34,332 nucleotides of DNA. Source: an uncultured Prevotellaceae bacterium (GTDB lineage: Bacteria; Bacteroidota; Bacteroidia; Bacteroidales; Bacteroidaceae). The translations under genes were made by a program, and so were the position numbers. Positions 31,860 to 34,332 of this stretch are shown one piece after another. The notes below the pieces were generated by a model. The model did no database searches and was not told where the DNA came from. It saw nothing but the letters and a program-made list of their open reading frames with translations. Position 1 is the first letter of the stretch; each line of letters opens with the position of its first letter. Where the stretch lies: NCBI GenBank assembly GCA_902768105.1, contig CACXJZ010000028.1, positions 1 to 34,332 on the forward strand. The letters run 5' to 3'.

Positions 31860-32363
31860 TTACTCGTAGTACTCGATGGTGCGCGTCTGCACTTCCTCAC
31901 GCCCCATTATGGTGCTCTTGCGACTAATCCAGTTGCCCCTGTTGTCATACTTGATGTCGGTATAGGGAATCTTCATCTCCTGGCCGCCCATGTCCATAGT
32001 CATGCCAACCACTTTACCATTGTCATTATATTCTAATATGGAGGTGAATTCGCGGCCCATCATATTCATGGTAGTGCTAACCACGCGATCGTTCACCCAC
32101 TTGTACTTCGCGGTCATCTTCATTCCCCCAGCTTCAATAGTGGCCTGCTGCAGATAGCCGTTGTCATCATAGACGACGTTCTCTGTACCTTCCATCTTAC
32201 CTTCCTTGGTAAAGGTTGTAACACGTTCTTGACCCATTACGGTCTGAGTGATTTTCTTTACCGGACCACGGGCTTCGTGAGCCTCTGCGTCGTGAAACTT
32301 TGTCTGTCCTTGCATGACAAACGGAATGGCCATCAAGGCCAGCATCATGAATACTTTCTTCAT
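31860..32363 (-). CDS. Secreted protein with YD-repeat-like beta strands, unknown function
   Basis: The 167-residue protein has a signal peptide (residues 1-19, ending MQG). The mature part holds three repeats of the type Y-D/N-D/N-x-G-x-hydrophobic (YDDNGYLQQA, YNDNGKVVGM, YDNRGNWISR), spaced 43-45 residues apart, alternating with Met-rich strands. Such repeats resemble the beta-hairpin repeats of RHS/YD proteins, but the protein is far too short to be an RHS toxin. Function is unknown; localisation is periplasmic or external. A terminator follows its stop, and 68 bases separate it from the Nudix gene upstream, with no clear promoter in that gap. Confidence 0.78.
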   Translation of the reverse strand: MKKVFMMLALMAIPFVMQGQTKFHDAEAHEARGPVKKITQTVMGQERVTTFTKEGKMEGTENVVYDDNGYLQQATIEAGGMKMTAKYKWVNDRVVSTTMNMMGREFTSILEYNDNGKVVGMTMDMGGQEMKIPYTDIKYDNRGNWISRKSTIMGREEVQTRTIEYYE

Positions 32364-32431
32364 AATTTTTACTATTTTAAGTTAGTGTTATTTTCTTGTC
32401 ATTATATTAGACGATTCAAAAGCCTCAAGGA

Positions 32432-32827
32432 TTAATTACCCCCCCACTCTTTTTTTACATCTTCCATCACTTCCACATCCGCAGGCAGCCACTTCACGCT
32501 GTCCAGCTCATCCTTCGTGAGCCATCGTGCCGCCTCGTGCTCGTTCAGGTGTAGCGCCTCGCCCACGAGAGAGCAGAGATAGCAATGCATCGTCAAGTGA
32601 AAGGCTGGATAATCATACTCCACCGTACAGAGAAACTCATCCACGCTAATCTCCGCCGACAGCTCCTCGCGAATCTCCCTCACGAGCGCCTCCTCCGGTG
32701 TCTCCCCTACTTCCATCTTCCCGCCAGGGAACTCCCACCAGTCCTGCCACTCGCCATATCCCCGCTGCGTGGCAAATATCTTGTCTCCCTTGCGAATAAC
32801 CGCTGCTACGACCTCAATCTGTTTCAT
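32432..32827 (-). CDS. Nudix (MutT-like) nucleotide pyrophosphohydrolase
   Basis: Nudix enzymes hydrolyse nucleoside diphosphate-linked compounds; this one resembles the MutT/CTP pyrophosphohydrolase group that cleans damaged nucleotides. I start it at the ATG at 32827 (131 residues, MKQIEVVAAVIRKGDK), which matches the family start; a longer frame upstream would overlap the preceding gene and has unrelated low-quality sequence. The Nudix box runs from Gly36 to about Ala58: G-KMEVG-E-TPEEALV-RE-I-R-EE-L, with Ser where a Gly is usual near its end. The metal ligands Glu51, Glu54 and Glu55 are present. The last codons include a run of seven G. The substrate is not known. Confidence 0.92.
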   Translation of the reverse strand: MKQIEVVAAVIRKGDKIFATQRGYGEWQDWWEFPGGKMEVGETPEEALVREIREELSAEISVDEFLCTVEYDYPAFHLTMHCYLCSLVGEALHLNEHEAARWLTKDELDSVKWLPADVEVMEDVKKEWGGN

Positions 32828-32861
32828 AATTCTAATACCAAAGCGAAATGACCTGTTCCTA

Positions 32862-33224
32862 TTATTCTTCAAATTTCCATTGAAATCCACGTTTCCAAAT
32901 ACGTATCTGATCATCTGCTTTTTGCTTTGCATCATTTACTGAAACGCCATATACGGTACTTGCACGATTTTCCTTTTTATCTTTTAAAATAATAGCAACG
33001 TGTCCGCTTTCCGTCTGGAAGGAATCAATCACCACATAACGGTCGTCAGTTTCTTGCAGTCGAATGTAATACTGGTATTTCTTCTTGTTCGAGATGCGCG
33101 GTGCCACATAAGGACCGCTATTCCTACTGATGAAGTTATTAAAAGCCGACTTGGCTCCCATACCACCACCAACTATCAAGAATCCTATTCCAAACAAGGC
33201 AAGAACAACGAGTAGAACATCCAT
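32862..33224 (-). CDS. Small membrane-anchored protein, unknown function
   Basis: The 120-residue protein starts with one hydrophobic segment (residues about 2-24, LLVVLALFGIGFLIVGGGMG), too long and lacking a clear cleavage site, so it is likely an anchor. The remaining 95 residues are polar, with alternating strands (YQYYIRLQETDDRYVVIDSF, GHVAIILKDKK) and an end of KQKADDQIRIWKRGFQWKF. I do not recognise a family. It lies between the methyltransferase and the Nudix gene on the same strand, 57 and 34 bases away, and may share their transcript. No promoter box was found ahead of it. Confidence 0.7.
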   Translation of the reverse strand: MDVLLVVLALFGIGFLIVGGGMGAKSAFNNFISRNSGPYVAPRISNKKKYQYYIRLQETDDRYVVIDSFQTESGHVAIILKDKKENRASTVYGVSVNDAKQKADDQIRIWKRGFQWKFEE

Positions 33225-33281
33225 AGAAGTATTATTTTATATTGTCAATATTGTCTTCAGATTTGAACCTTATTGTTAACT

Positions 33282-34332
33282 TTACTCCTGAATTATCTTA
33301 TCCAGAGAGGTAACAAACGGCATATACCTTATATTTCCTTTACGATTTACTTTACCAATGTCAAACGGTCCGATGTCTGCAGGTTTTGTAGAGTCATATT
33401 CAAGCAGGATAAACCTGTCAACATCTTTTGTCATGCGAAGAATAAATCCGTCTGGGATGTCTTGTTTTGCAACAATTCGTGGCATTTTGACAACCTTATA
33501 GGGAGTTGCTTTCTCATTATTCCAATAGTGGAACATGATGAAGCCGATGTCATTAATCGGGTTGTCGCAAAGTGTATCATCTTTAATTCCTATCGCCAAT
33601 TTACCAATGGGTTCAGTCTTAGAACGTGCTGCTGTTCCTAAAGCATACATAAAGACACAGCTATTATTTCCTTTTCGTAAGAATGGTAGCTCTTGTATAA
33701 TAGGCTCATGACAACTAAAAATGTCCGTCTGTGTATCTTCTGCTTTTGCAATGTCAGCAATTTTTCTGCGATATTTCACATAGTTCTTTCCTTGTTCTAA
33801 CTCTTCACGTCGTGCCTTACTGATGGCAGCAAATTTTTTCTCTTGCTCAATACCAAGAAAGCGCCTGCCGAGTAAGTTGGCTGCAATGCCAGTTGTGCTA
33901 CTGCCAGCAAACGGGTCAAGAATCCATGCACCTGATTCTGTGGATGCCATGATAATCCGGCTCAGCAATCCCAAAGGTTTCTGCGTAGGATGCTTGCCAC
34001 ATGATTTCTCCCATGGGGCAATAGCAGGCAAACGCCACACATCTGTCATCTGTGTGTCGCCGTTGATGTGTTTCATCAACTCATAGTTGTAGTAATGTGG
34101 TACTTTTTCTTTCTTACGAGCCCAGATGATGAACTCCGTTGAATAGGTGAAGTATCGGCACGAAATATTGGGCGGCGGATTTGTTTTTGCCCACGTTATC
34201 ACATTCAGAATCTTATAGCCCAATTGCGTGAGACAGTTTGCAACAGAGAAGATGTTATGATACGTTCCTGAAATCCAAATTGTGCCATTATCCTTCAGTT
34301 TCTCTCTGCACATCGACAACCATTTCAAATTG
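33282..34332 (-). CDS. Beta-class DNA methyltransferase (5' end outside window)
   Basis: The frame enters from the right edge; the first codons seen encode NLKWLSMCREKLKDNGTIWI, so the N-terminus and the catalytic (D/S/N)PPY motif lie outside the window. Numbering from the Leu encoded at 34328, the SAM-binding motif I is DPFAGSSTTG (138-147), preceded by KHPTQKP (112-118); motif I coming after the catalytic region marks a beta-class amino-methyltransferase (N6-adenine or N4-cytosine). WAKTNPPPNISCRYFTYSTE is close to GANTC/GATC-type enzymes, but specificity cannot be called. Residues about 200-348 form a C-terminal extension (including YALGTAARSKTEPIGKLAIG and FILLEYDSTKPADIGPFDIG) that I cannot assign. 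No restriction endonuclease is visible downstream. Confidence 0.88.
   Translation of the reverse strand, partial: NLKWLSMCREKLKDNGTIWISGTYHNIFSVANCLTQLGYKILNVITWAKTNPPPNISCRYFTYSTEFIIWARKKEKVPHYYNYELMKHINGDTQMTDVWRLPAIAPWEKSCGKHPTQKPLGLLSRIIMASTESGAWILDPFAGSSTTGIAANLLGRRFLGIEQEKKFAAISKARREELEQGKNYVKYRRKIADIAKAEDTQTDIFSCHEPIIQELPFLRKGNNSCVFMYALGTAARSKTEPIGKLAIGIKDDTLCDNPINDIGFIMFHYWNNEKATPYKVVKMPRIVAKQDIPDGFILRMTKDVDRFILLEYDSTKPADIGPFDIGKVNRKGNIRYMPFVTSLDKIIQE

Noticed and set aside
31860-32363. RHS/YD-repeat toxin
   Set aside because: Only three short repeats in 167 residues, no RHS core and no toxin tail; a small secreted protein is the safer reading.
32828-32935. Upstream extension of the Nudix gene to 32935
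   Set aside because: It would overlap the preceding gene by 74 bases, and the added residues do not resemble a Nudix N-terminus; the ATG at 32827 gives the family start.
33225-33281. TTGACA-like sequence (TATTGACAATATAA on the minus strand) as promoter
   Set aside because: It resembles an E. coli -35 box, but the housekeeping sigma here is the Bacteroidetes type and no TAnnTTTG box is near.

Overview
The window looks like a chromosomal segment of a Bacteroidales bacterium, most like the Prevotellaceae. The evidence is repeated Bacteroidetes-type promoter boxes (TAnnTTTG, several with TTTG about 20 bases upstream), A-rich leaders without Shine-Dalgarno sequences, and families typical of the phylum: DUF4835, DUF3127, a BspA-like surface protein, a protein with a type IX secretion-like C-terminus, a short primary sigma factor without region 1.1, and a single-chain NfnA/NfnB-type oxidoreductase. 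No rRNA, tRNA, CRISPR array, insertion sequence or prophage was seen. I found 31 genes; the two at the window edges are cut. Species is not called.

Layout. Positions 1-3746 (minus strand) hold a BspA-like surface protein cut by the left edge, a soluble twin-ABC ATPase, ruvC and ispE, with dnaB divergent from ispE. Positions 5412-12837 (minus) form a tight six-gene unit: dnaN, a DEDDh exonuclease, coaBC, a DUF4835 secreted protein, recN, and a secreted protein combining a dead trypsin-like domain with TPRs. A divergent DUF3127 gene with an SSB-like acidic tip faces a fused Nfn-type oxidoreductase; a nested palindrome lies between them. Then come serS, rplU-rpmA, two overlapping lipoprotein genes and carB, all on the minus strand.

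From 23409 the strand alternates: a SpoU/TrmH-type RNA methyltransferase (+), a small membrane protein plus a Skp-like lipoprotein (-), then a plus-strand block of pepD, htrA, rpoD and a small secreted protein whose start overlaps the rpoD stop. The right end (minus) has a secreted esterase with a type IX-like tail, a 313-base gap with three copies of a palindromic repeat, a secreted YD-repeat-like protein, a Nudix hydrolase, a small membrane protein, and a beta-class DNA methyltransferase cut by the right edge.

Most genes are core housekeeping: replication and repair (dnaB, dnaN, ruvC, recN, exonuclease, perhaps DUF3127), translation (serS, rplU, rpmA, SpoU methyltransferase), metabolism (ispE, coaBC, carB, Nfn fusion) and envelope quality control (htrA, Skp-like protein, pseudoprotease). 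No clear new defence or mobile system is visible. The least expected signals are non-coding: a promoter followed about 90 bases later by a strong terminator ahead of the lipoprotein pair, an rpoD promoter built into the htrA terminator palindrome, an inverted repeat around the htrA promoter, face-to-face promoters before pepD, and a three-copy extragenic palindrome. Among proteins, the SSB-like tail on DUF3127, the pseudoprotease-TPR protein and the unassigned C-terminal domain of the methyltransferase deserve the closest look.
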